Shown here one piece after another: positions 1 through 6,177 of a DNA stretch of 17,679 nt; the first letter of the stretch is position 1, and every line of letters starts with the position of its first letter. The position numbers and the translations under genes were made by a program. The notes below the pieces were generated by a model. The model ran no database searches, was not told the DNA's origin, and was given only the letters and a program-made list of their open reading frames with translations. The DNA is from an uncultured Prevotellaceae bacterium (lineage in GTDB: Bacteria; Bacteroidota; Bacteroidia; Bacteroidales; Bacteroidaceae): NCBI GenBank assembly GCA_946539475.1, contig CAMNHM010000047.1, forward strand, positions 1 to 17,679. The letters run 5' to 3'.

Positions 1-624
1 GTGGCCTGGGGTGCTGCCAAGAAGGCTACTGAGCTGGGAGCCAAGGTCATCACCATCAGCGGTCCTGACGGTTATATCTACGATCCCGCCGGCCTCGATG
101 CCGAGAAGATCGAGTATATGCTTGAGCTACGTGCCTCTGGCAACGATGTCTGCCAACCCTATGCCGACGAGTTCCCCGGCTCACAGTTCTTCGAAGGTAA
201 GAAGCCCTGGGAGCAGAAGGCCGACATCTACCTGCCCTGCGCCACACAGAACGAGCTCAACGGCACCGATGCCGATGCCATCCTGGTCAACAAGCCGCTC
301 TGCGTCGCTGAGGTGTCCAACATGGGATGCACGGCCGAGGCTGTCAACAAGTTCATCGCTGCCGGTCAGCTCTTCGCACCGGGCAAGGCTGTCAACGCAG
401 GCGGCGTAGCTACCTCCGGTCTCGAGATGACCCAGAACTCCATGCGCATGTCGTGGACGGCTGAGGAGGTCGACCAGCGCTTGCATCAGATCATGGCAGG
501 CATCCATGCCCAGTGTGTGAAGTACGGCAAGGAGCCTTCTGGCTACATCAACTACGTCAAGGGTGCCAACGTCGCTGGCTTCATGAAGGTTGCACATGCC
601 ATGATGGCTCAGGGCATCGTGTAA
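1..624 (+). CDS. gdhA: Glutamate dehydrogenase, C-terminal half (5' truncated by window edge)
   Basis: The gene enters from the left edge; the GTG at position 1 is an internal Val codon, not a start. The 207 visible residues are the nucleotide-binding half of hexameric glutamate dehydrogenase, which interconverts 2-oxoglutarate plus ammonium and glutamate in the cytoplasm and is a main ammonium-assimilation route in Bacteroidales. Recognisable segments are the Rossmann strand running into VITISGPDGYIYDP (about residues 16-29), the PCATQNELNG segment (79-88) and the strongly conserved NAGGVATSGLEMTQNS loop (132-147). The end VAGFMKVAHAMMAQGIV is the usual C-terminus of the family. Full-length relatives are about 445 residues, so a little over half lies upstream. 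Coenzyme preference (NADP or NAD) cannot be decided from this half. The stop codon is followed within about 10 bp by the repeat element that carries the start of the next gene. Confidence 0.95.
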   Translation: MAWGAAKKATELGAKVITISGPDGYIYDPAGLDAEKIEYMLELRASGNDVCQPYADEFPGSQFFEGKKPWEQKADIYLPCATQNELNGTDADAILVNKPLCVAEVSNMGCTAEAVNKFIAAGQLFAPGKAVNAGGVATSGLEMTQNSMRMSWTAEEVDQRLHQIMAGIHAQCVKYGKEPSGYINYVKGANVAGFMKVAHAMMAQGIV

Positions 625-629
625 ATATA

Positions 630-757
630 AAGTGAAGAGTGAAGAGTGAAGAGTTTGCTTCCGCTGCTGTATTCATACGGCGTGCAGTGCTGACGGTACT
701 GCTCTTGTTCGGTGCGGTGGCAAATTCTTTACTCTTCACTCTTCATTCTTCACTTCT
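630..757. repeat. Inverted-repeat element with GTGAAGAG-type arms
   Basis: The left arm (about 632-657) is built from tandem GTGAAGA units ending in GAGTTTGC. The right arm (about 720-752) is its near reverse complement, GGCAAATTC followed by TTTACTCTTCACTC and more of the same. Pairing also extends inward (TTTGC..CCGC on the left against GCGG..GCAAA on the right), leaving a central loop of about 45 bp. From memory, similar GTGAAGAGTGAAGA / TCTTCACTCTTCAC repeats are scattered in Prevotella and Bacteroides genomes, which would make this a small dispersed palindromic element; that is recollection, not a search result. The element overlaps the start and signal-peptide codons of the RlpA-like gene. 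Confidence 0.6.
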
Positions 758-1112
758 CCACGCACAAAGCGTGGAAAAAGGCATCGCCTCTTTCTACGGC
801 AAGCGGGCCACCGGTCGGATGACCTCCAGTGGCGAGCGCATCCATCACGACAGCCTCACATGCGCCCATCGCACTCATCCCTTCGGCACGCTTCTGAAGG
901 TTTTCAACCCCCACAACAAGCGCACTGTCGTCGTCAAGGTCAACGACCGCGGCCCCTTTGGCCGTGGCCGCATCGTCGACCTCTCTTGGGGCGCCGCACA
1001 GCAGCTGGGGATCCTACGTCGCGGCATCGCCCCCGTCGAGGTCTCCGTCTTCGATCCCCTTCGCGACGGTCCGCTGCCAGCACTCGACAGCATCCCGCCA
1101 CCACAATACTGA
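639..1112 (+). CDS. rlpA: Septal ring lytic transglycosylase RlpA-like protein (double-psi beta-barrel)
   Basis: 157-residue exported protein. Residues 50-130 form an RlpA-type double-psi beta-barrel: [19 protein letters not shown], then the [12 protein letters not shown] segment, then the diagnostic [18 protein letters not shown]. Family members cleave or bind peptidoglycan glycan strands stripped of stem peptides during septation; no SPOR domain is attached, as is common in short Bacteroidales versions. The N-terminus has a hydrophobic stretch (about residues 16-40) and a plausible signal peptidase I site after LLHA (residue 42). I start at GTG 639, the first start codon after the in-frame TGA at 633; no ATG is available before the mature domain. 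The leader is unusually long and is encoded by an inverted-repeat element, so the true start is uncertain. The gene follows gdhA by 14 bp. Activity is inferred from family only. Confidence 0.8.
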   Translation: MKSEEFASAAVFIRRAVLTVLLLFGAVANSLLFTLHSSLLHAQSVEKGIASFYGKRATGRMTSSGERIHHDSLTCAHRTHPFGTLLKVFNPHNKRTVVVKVNDRGPFGRGRIVDLSWGAAQQLGILRRGIAPVEVSVFDPLRDGPLPALDSIPPPQY

Positions 1113-1159
1113 ATTGCCCGGCATTTTGCAGTGGCCACGCTGCCATTCTGATGGTCCCT

Positions 1160-1280
1160 ATGAAGGATATGAAAGAAAGAAACACAACTTTCCCTATAGG
1201 AAATTATTTACCCCCGGACTAAATGTTTTCCTTTATACGAAAGTTATATATCTATCTTTCATATCCTTCATATCCTTCAT
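1160..1280. repeat. Inverted-repeat element with ATGAAGGATATGAAAG arms
   Basis: The left arm ATGAAGGATATGAAAG (1160-1175) is an exact reverse complement of 1256-1271. A further ATCCTTCAT copy at 1272-1280 extends the right arm in tandem. Inside, AACTTTC (about 1186-1192) pairs with GAAAGTT (about 1239-1245) and GGAAA pairs with TTTCC, so nearly the whole 112 bp can fold into one long hairpin with its tip near the CCCCCGG at 1211-1217. This looks like a small palindromic mobile or dispersed element; it could also stop transcription coming from rlpA. Confidence 0.6.
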
Positions 1281-1381
1281 GAGCAGCTCAATAACGTATG
1301 AAAGAACAGACTCTTACCGAGACGTAAGCGAAGCATCCGCCGGATGAGCGAGACGTTCGCCATCGGCCTGGGCCGTATAAC

Positions 1382-1407
1382 CCCAAATCTCTAATGACCG
1401 ATTTGGG
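1382..1407. repeat. Short hairpin CCCAAATC / GATTTGGG
   Basis: CCCAAATC at 1382-1389 and GATTTGGG at 1400-1407 form an 8-bp perfect stem with a 10-nt loop. No U-tract follows, so it is not a convincing terminator. Function unknown. Confidence 0.45.
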
Positions 1408-1490
1408 ATAAAGTGGAACAACTGCACCCGACGGGCACTAAGCGGAATGCAGTCCTTCGGAATGTCGTGCCTATGCAAAGGCAAGTGGAG

Positions 1491-1600
1491 GAGAGATACG
1501 TTCCGAAGGCTCGAGAGATACGTCCAAAGGCACCGAGAGATACGTTCTGATGGTCCGAGAGATACGTTCTGAAGGCTCGAGAGATACGTCCCGAAGGCTC
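1491..1600. repeat. Five tandem copies of a 22-bp repeat
   Basis: Five consecutive units of exactly 22 bp begin at 1491, 1513, 1535, 1557 and 1579. Each starts GAGAGATACGT and most end GAAGGCTC, with a few substitutions in units 2 and 3. The unit length is not a multiple of three and each frame meets a stop inside or just after the array, so it is not a coding repeat. No unique spacers separate the units, so it is not a CRISPR array. Confidence 0.85.
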
Positions 1601-1665
1601 GCGCTCGACCCAGTATGCCTCTCTTTTATCTGTACCATCTCACACACCAAAGAAGAAGACTACCG

Positions 1666-1806
1666 ATGCTATCACCACAGACAGTCCTGCCCGACAGCTT
1701 GGAACTCCTGAAGAAGCTGACGAGCCTACCCCTGCTGAAGGATATGGGCTTGGTAGGTGGTACTTCGTTAGCATTACAATATGGCCATTGCAGGTCTTTT
1801 GCGTGA
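1666..1806 (+). pseudogene. Truncated AbiEii/AbiGii-type nucleotidyltransferase toxin fragment
   Basis: An ATG at 1666 opens 46 codons ending at TGA 1804-1806. The peptide carries TVLPDSLELLKKL, then LVGGTSLALQYGH. This matches the N-terminus of AbiEii-type nucleotidyltransferase toxins (type IV toxin-antitoxin or abortive infection systems), where LVGGTaLALqyGHR is followed by the catalytic acidic SVDLDLF segment. Here the reading frame diverges right after the H-C-R-S codons and stops four codons later, so the DxD catalytic residues and over 200 further residues expected of the family are missing. No antitoxin (AbiEi-like) gene is visible beside it. I call it a non-functional remnant. The family match is by motif memory on a short peptide, so confidence is moderate. 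Confidence 0.55.
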
Positions 1807-1884
1807 GGCTGGCTTTGCTCCGCTATGTTCCCATCCAGCAACTATGGACTGCGCTTTTTTTTTGTTAAATAAGTGGCGTTGTTA

Positions 1885-1917
1885 AAAATAGACAATCACT
1901 TTGATCAAAATAGACAA
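1885..1917. promoter_or_regulatory. Direct repeat AAAATAGACAA x2 flanking a palindrome (operator candidate)
   Basis: AAAATAGACAA occurs at 1885-1895 and again at 1907-1917, 22 bp apart (about two helical turns). Between and partly overlapping them lies the perfect 10-bp palindrome TTTGATCAAA (1900-1909). The cluster sits just upstream of the -7 box at 1939-1946, where an activator or repressor of the large surface-protein operon could bind. No regulator is identified. Confidence 0.4.
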
Positions 1918-1938
1918 CTATGTGTGGTGTTTTTTTCG

Positions 1939-1946
1939 TAAATTTG
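1939..1946 (+). promoter_or_regulatory. Bacteroidetes -7 promoter box for the surface-protein operon
   Basis: TAAATTTG fits the Bacteroidetes -7 consensus TAnnTTTG and lies 20 bp before the ATG at 1967, giving a leader of roughly 15 nt. No good -33 TTTG is seen at the expected distance, which would fit an activator-dependent promoter; that last step is inference. Confidence 0.55.
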
Positions 1947-1966
1947 CACCCAAATACGAATTATAA

Positions 1967-4900
1967 ATGAACATGAAACAGTTTAGATTACTTTTGACTG
2001 CACTCCTGCTATGGGTGGGAGGCATGAACGTAGCTATGGCCCAAAGTAGTTATGAAGAGTATGAGAGAAGTTCTACAGTAGATGGCATGACGTACATCAC
2101 TAAATACAAGACCTATAAGGACGTTGTGACTATTGGGCAAGTTGTATATGAGAAATTCTATGTTGAGATGGCGCATTATCACAGTTCCATCTCCAGTGGA
2201 GAAGTTTACGATGACACGGATGAATTGACCATCTATTGCGCTATTGGCTATGCTACTAATTCCAGGATTATTACCATTAGTTTCGACAAATTATTAGCAG
2301 ACAGGGTTTATTGGGGTATTCATTTTCCCGGCACACGATGGTATTATACTAAACCCGGCGAAGAAAAGGCGGAGGACATAGAAGTCGTGAATCTGACCAA
2401 TAGTTATTACGAAGAACTGGTTTACGACTCAGACAACGAACCGATGATATTTGGAGAGCAAGGATTTGGAGCACTCACAGGCCTCAAACGGCTAAAACTG
2501 GAAAACGGCCGCCATTTGCCAGAGGGACATAACCTCCAAAACCGTGATCAAATCTCTGTCTATGTAGACCACCCATTCTATACTGACTTAGGCGATTTCA
2601 AGGAGGTGATTGTCAACTTGGACAAGACGGACACGAATGGAATAGGTTATGTCAATCATAATGGTTCTGCACTTGCCTATTCTCTGGGAGGATCCAGCAA
2701 TACCGTTAACGTTCCTGCCCAGGTTACATTATCGGATGGTGAGACATACAATGTAACGCGTATAGGAGGCAGTAATGCTATACCAGGAATAGATAACAAC
2801 TCATATTTGCAGAATCTGACGTTCAAAGGTGATATAGAGGTGCTTCCCTTAGACATGTCGCAGTCAACGAATTTGAAGACTATTACCTTCGAGGGCAATG
2901 CGACGATAGGTAGCAACATGATGTTTGCTACTAGTCCCAATCTGGAAGAGGTCACTTTTAATGGGGTGAATGACTTTAGTGGGGCGTTGACCCAGAACAC
3001 CAATCTGAAGCGTATTACTTTCCACGGCACTGTTCCCACGCTGGAAAGGGCTGCTGCTGACTATGTGGCCAATCCTGGAAATGTGGTCGTCTACATCGAC
3101 CGCAATGCCGGAGTAACGAAAGAGGAACTTGCTAATGACCCTGTATGGAAGGCTTTCAAAGCCATTGGTTATGTGGGAGAGAATGAGAACTATCTGGTGA
3201 GTAATTATCTGATGGTGACAGCAGGCAAGAGCAACAATGCCGTAGAGGTGTGGAATGGTACGATCCTATTAGGAACCATCTCTAAGGATGGTGGCTCGTT
3301 GACAAACAAGTCGTCGGATCTGAATAGTGTGGAGCTGCGTATACCAAATCAGTATTTGGATATGATATTGTTCAATGGATTCAATATCATTAATAGTCTA
3401 ACACCTGTCACTCCCGAAGATGAGGCATATGCAGGCTATACTTTCTACACCATCAATAATTTGGCTTCTGTCAGCAGCATTGAAGTGCGCTTCAAGAACG
3501 TACCCAACTATCTTGAGTTCTCGCAGTTGATGATTCACCAGTCGGGCAGCGGCACTACTACAGCCAATGTCACTCGCTCCGATGGTACTACTGAACAAGT
3601 GAGCCTGTCGAATGGTACAGACTATAGAATTATTGACATCCCTTGGACCGATTTCCAGAAGATAGACCTGATATTCCAAGGCGACAATGAAGGCACACCA
3701 GTTGTGCTTCATGGTTCACAGCAGTTGGCTGCAAACCGTTTGCAGTATTCCACTACCAATCAATATTATTATACGTCATTCACGCTTGCCGACATGCAGG
3801 CTACTGACTTCACTGTCAGGTATCCCATCAGCTATGAGCAGCAGGAAGGAATCGTAAAGACCACCATCGTCAACAGCAACCTTCTTTACAGCGTTTACTA
3901 TGATTTCGAATCCGACGACGACTCGATGAACGATCCTGACATTCATAATGGAGATGTCAAGACTGGCGCAACGGAAGTGGTGTATCATCTGTATGGCTCT
4001 GGAACAAATGTCGTGAACAACTATGAGATACAAATATATGCGAATTCGAAGGACGAATTCCGCGTGAGGGAGAATGGTGAGGACTTGACCGACTTGGCTG
4101 TGCAGACAGATAATTACTGGACCTATACCCTGCAGCATGCCGACCAGAACGGAGTAGTCGTCATCGACAATGCCGAGGACATGCAGATGAGCCTGACTAC
4201 AAACACTACCGATGTGGTTTCATTCCTCTATAAGGAGAATGGTACACAGAAGACCGTGAATTTCGACATGGGCACTACTGACCTGGGCATGAGCAGCAAG
4301 ATTACTTCCGACCATGAACTCGTCATCAGCACCAACGTGTCGTTTACCCTCATGTGCAATGGTCAGGATATCAGCAACCAGTATGGCAGCAGCAATGTCA
4401 ATGCCAGCAATGCCTCGAAGACCGACTACCACTTCCCTGCCAGTGTGTTGAACTTTACCGATGGCGAGCGTCTCAACCTGATCATGATGACCAAGCGCAC
4501 GATGCCTGTCACTGCCTCGTCGAACACGAAGGATTCGCGAAACATCAAGATTGAAACCTTCCAATATAACTATGATGGTCAGGATCTGACAGTCGATGAA
4601 ACTACCATGAAGACATGGGGTTCGCTTGCACTGGCGCCTATCGAGCAGTACGCTAAGATTTATTTCTATCATACTGACACAGAGCGTGCCGCTGAGTGTT
4701 ATGTCAATGGGAATAAGATTGCATATCTGTCGAATCCCTCCAGCATCAATGCGCAGGCAGAGTACAATCAAGAAGAGGGATACTATGCACTTACTTTCAA
4801 TGCCCTTGGCGACGGTGGCTATCTGGGAAGCTATGAGACGCTCGACGTGCAGGTGGTCTTCACCGATCCCAATGACCTCGATCCCACGAAGGCCAATGCT

Positions 4901-6139
4901 GTGGTGTCGATGGGCGATGAAAGCAAGATGGCTTTTGCCGAGATGACCTACGATATCTATCGCCAGTATGGTGATGAGCAGACCAAGACCGAGACTATGC
5001 GTAAGGGCTTGAAGATCTTCGAGATGGAGAAAGACCACCTCACCGACAATTCCTTCATGGAGTACAAAGTATATCTGCCTGAAGGCTATGAGGCCAGAAT
5101 CTATGTCGAAGGCACTGACTATACAGAAAACATAACGGTCGACGACAATGTCACCACAGTCAACAACGTGCAGTACACCACTGCCACCCTGCGCTTCGAC
5201 AAAGACTTTGTGATGAAATATCGTTCTCAGAACACCTCGTGGCTCGTCAACGTCACGAAGATGCCCACTGAAGCTGGCAAGTGGGATATCGCACTGCTTG
5301 GTAAGCCCAAGGCTAGGCTTACAGTGTCATTCTTCGACGAGCTGAATGCTAACAAGGACCTTGACGAACGTGAGGAGCTCACTGGCATTTCCATCGAAGA
5401 CGATGCTCACATGATAGTACCCAGAAAAGCCGCTACAGCCTGGATATCGATAGAGTATATGAACGAATACGATGCGCAGACTGACAGTTATGAGTACGAC
5501 AATCTTGGAGATTGGCTGCAGGATTACTCCCTCGTGGTGAAAGCCGACGGGCAGGATGTCAGCAATCTGTTCACCTTGCACGAGTTCGGCTACACAGCCG
5601 ACAATCTCAGTCCGCAGCTACTGGCTGCCCAGAACTGGATCATCGGCTTTAAGAACAAGAACAACAATGTTATCACTCACACGGCCACCATCAAGGGTGA
5701 CATCGACCGTAATGTCGTACTGATTCAGTGGATAAGCACCGAAGGAATCCTGAATGACTATCAAGTTGATGCCAACACGCCAACAACGACAGAAACTACT
5801 GATGAAAACCCGATAGCCTGTCGTCCATTAGTTACTCTTGCCGACAGCTATACATTCAAGGCATACTTCAATGGACAAGAGTTGAATGGCTTTACCAAGA
5901 ATTCAGATGGTGCATACGCAGCAGATTTCGTAGAGCCAGCAACCACGGATGGATCTTGGGTATTTGAGTTCTCGAAGATTCCAGAAGAAATCCTCCAGTA
6001 TGCCTCCACCCTGAAGGGTGATGTCAACGGCGACGGCAAGGTTAGCATTGCTGATGCCGTAGAGGTGGTGAACATCATTTTGGGCAATCCCGCTGCCAAT
6101 GCCAGGATGAGGATTCTGGAAGAGTTGGAGCAGGAGTAA
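1967..6139 (+). CDS. Large exported repeat protein with BspA-like LRR stretch and C-terminal dockerin-type loop
   Basis: 1390 residues. Residues 1-25 form a signal peptide (basic start, hydrophobic core LLLTALLLWVGG, cleavage after AMA). Around residues 280-355 short leucine/phenylalanine repeats (LQNLTFKGD, LKTITFEGN, LEEVTFNGV, LKRITFHGT) match the BspA-like LRR pattern of Bacteroidetes surface proteins. The rest is beta-rich and contains a recurring hairpin motif of the form (N/D/E)-G-x-(D/E/K)-hydrophobic: ENGEDLTDL, CNGQDISNQY, VNGNKIAYL, VEGTDYTENI, ADGQDVSNLF, FNGQELNGF. This suggests several tandem Ig-like modules. Residues 1352-1363 (D-V-N-G-D-G-K-V-S-I-A-D) are a dockerin type I calcium loop, but the second loop is missing and the protein ends 27 residues later. 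It is predicted to act at the cell surface; binding partner and function are unknown. It is the first gene of a probable operon, 38 bp ahead of the EF-hand/LRR gene. ATG 1967 (or 1973, two codons later) is the start. Confidence 0.85.
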   Translation: MNMKQFRLLLTALLLWVGGMNVAMAQSSYEEYERSSTVDGMTYITKYKTYKDVVTIGQVVYEKFYVEMAHYHSSISSGEVYDDTDELTIYCAIGYATNSRIITISFDKLLADRVYWGIHFPGTRWYYTKPGEEKAEDIEVVNLTNSYYEELVYDSDNEPMIFGEQGFGALTGLKRLKLENGRHLPEGHNLQNRDQISVYVDHPFYTDLGDFKEVIVNLDKTDTNGIGYVNHNGSALAYSLGGSSNTVNVPAQVTLSDGETYNVTRIGGSNAIPGIDNNSYLQNLTFKGDIEVLPLDMSQSTNLKTITFEGNATIGSNMMFATSPNLEEVTFNGVNDFSGALTQNTNLKRITFHGTVPTLERAAADYVANPGNVVVYIDRNAGVTKEELANDPVWKAFKAIGYVGENENYLVSNYLMVTAGKSNNAVEVWNGTILLGTISKDGGSLTNKSSDLNSVELRIPNQYLDMILFNGFNIINSLTPVTPEDEAYAGYTFYTINNLASVSSIEVRFKNVPNYLEFSQLMIHQSGSGTTTANVTRSDGTTEQVSLSNGTDYRIIDIPWTDFQKIDLIFQGDNEGTPVVLHGSQQLAANRLQYSTTNQYYYTSFTLADMQATDFTVRYPISYEQQEGIVKTTIVNSNLLYSVYYDFESDDDSMNDPDIHNGDVKTGATEVVYHLYGSGTNVVNNYEIQIYANSKDEFRVRENGEDLTDLAVQTDNYWTYTLQHADQNGVVVIDNAEDMQMSLTTNTTDVVSFLYKENGTQKTVNFDMGTTDLGMSSKITSDHELVISTNVSFTLMCNGQDISNQYGSSNVNASNASKTDYHFPASVLNFTDGERLNLIMMTKRTMPVTASSNTKDSRNIKIETFQYNYDGQDLTVDETTMKTWGSLALAPIEQYAKIYFYHTDTERAAECYVNGNKIAYLSNPSSINAQAEYNQEEGYYALTFNALGDGGYLGSYETLDVQVVFTDPNDLDPTKANAVVSMGDESKMAFAEMTYDIYRQYGDEQTKTETMRKGLKIFEMEKDHLTDNSFMEYKVYLPEGYEARIYVEGTDYTENITVDDNVTTVNNVQYTTATLRFDKDFVMKYRSQNTSWLVNVTKMPTEAGKWDIALLGKPKARLTVSFFDELNANKDLDEREELTGISIEDDAHMIVPRKAATAWISIEYMNEYDAQTDSYEYDNLGDWLQDYSLVVKADGQDVSNLFTLHEFGYTADNLSPQLLAAQNWIIGFKNKNNNVITHTATIKGDIDRNVVLIQWISTEGILNDYQVDANTPTTTETTDENPIACRPLVTLADSYTFKAYFNGQELNGFTKNSDGAYAADFVEPATTDGSWVFEFSKIPEEILQYASTLKGDVNGDGKVSIADAVEVVNIILGNPAANARMRILEELEQE
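6011..6136 (+). other. Dockerin-like domain with a single calcium loop
   Basis: This part encodes LKGDVNGDGKVSIADAVEVV and the helix that follows. Asp/Asn sit at positions 1, 3 and 5 of the loop, Gly at 6 and Asp at 12, as in dockerin type I. Canonical dockerins have two such loops; only one is present. In Bacteroidales such ends occur on many surface proteins without a cellulosome, so a cohesin partner should not be assumed. Confidence 0.7.
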
Positions 6140-6177
6140 TCATGGAGAAATAACAAACCAATAAAAGAATAAAGCGT

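Larger units (their letters stand above)
1113..1966. other. Gene-poor region of about 850 bp with repeats and a gene remnant
   Basis: No intact gene is visible here. In order it holds an inverted-repeat element (1160-1280), a short hairpin (1382-1407), five tandem 22-bp repeats (1491-1600), a truncated AbiEii-like toxin fragment (1666-1806), a nine-T run (1855-1863), and direct repeats plus a promoter for the next gene (1885-1946). The stretch 1281-1380 and the parts between these items show nothing I can name, apart from a tiny palindrome (CATCC/GGATG) near 1335-1347. The mixture of repeats and a broken gene suggests a site of past insertion and deletion. Confidence 0.7.

Noticed and set aside
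1..3. GTG at position 1 as a gene start
   Set aside because: It is an internal codon in the conserved dinucleotide-binding region of glutamate dehydrogenase; the gene continues upstream of the window.
1281..1490. A structured RNA or riboswitch in the gene-poor region
   Set aside because: Only short isolated stems (1335-1347, 1382-1407) are seen, with no multi-stem architecture or known riboswitch core recognised, and no downstream gene at a suitable distance.
1491..1600. Tandem 22-bp repeats as a CRISPR array
   Set aside because: The units are directly adjacent with no unique spacers, the repeat is too short, and no cas gene is nearby.
1615..1665. ATG 1615 as the start of the toxin remnant
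   Set aside because: The family-like sequence begins at MLSPQT (1666); the 17 residues before it look like translated upstream sequence.
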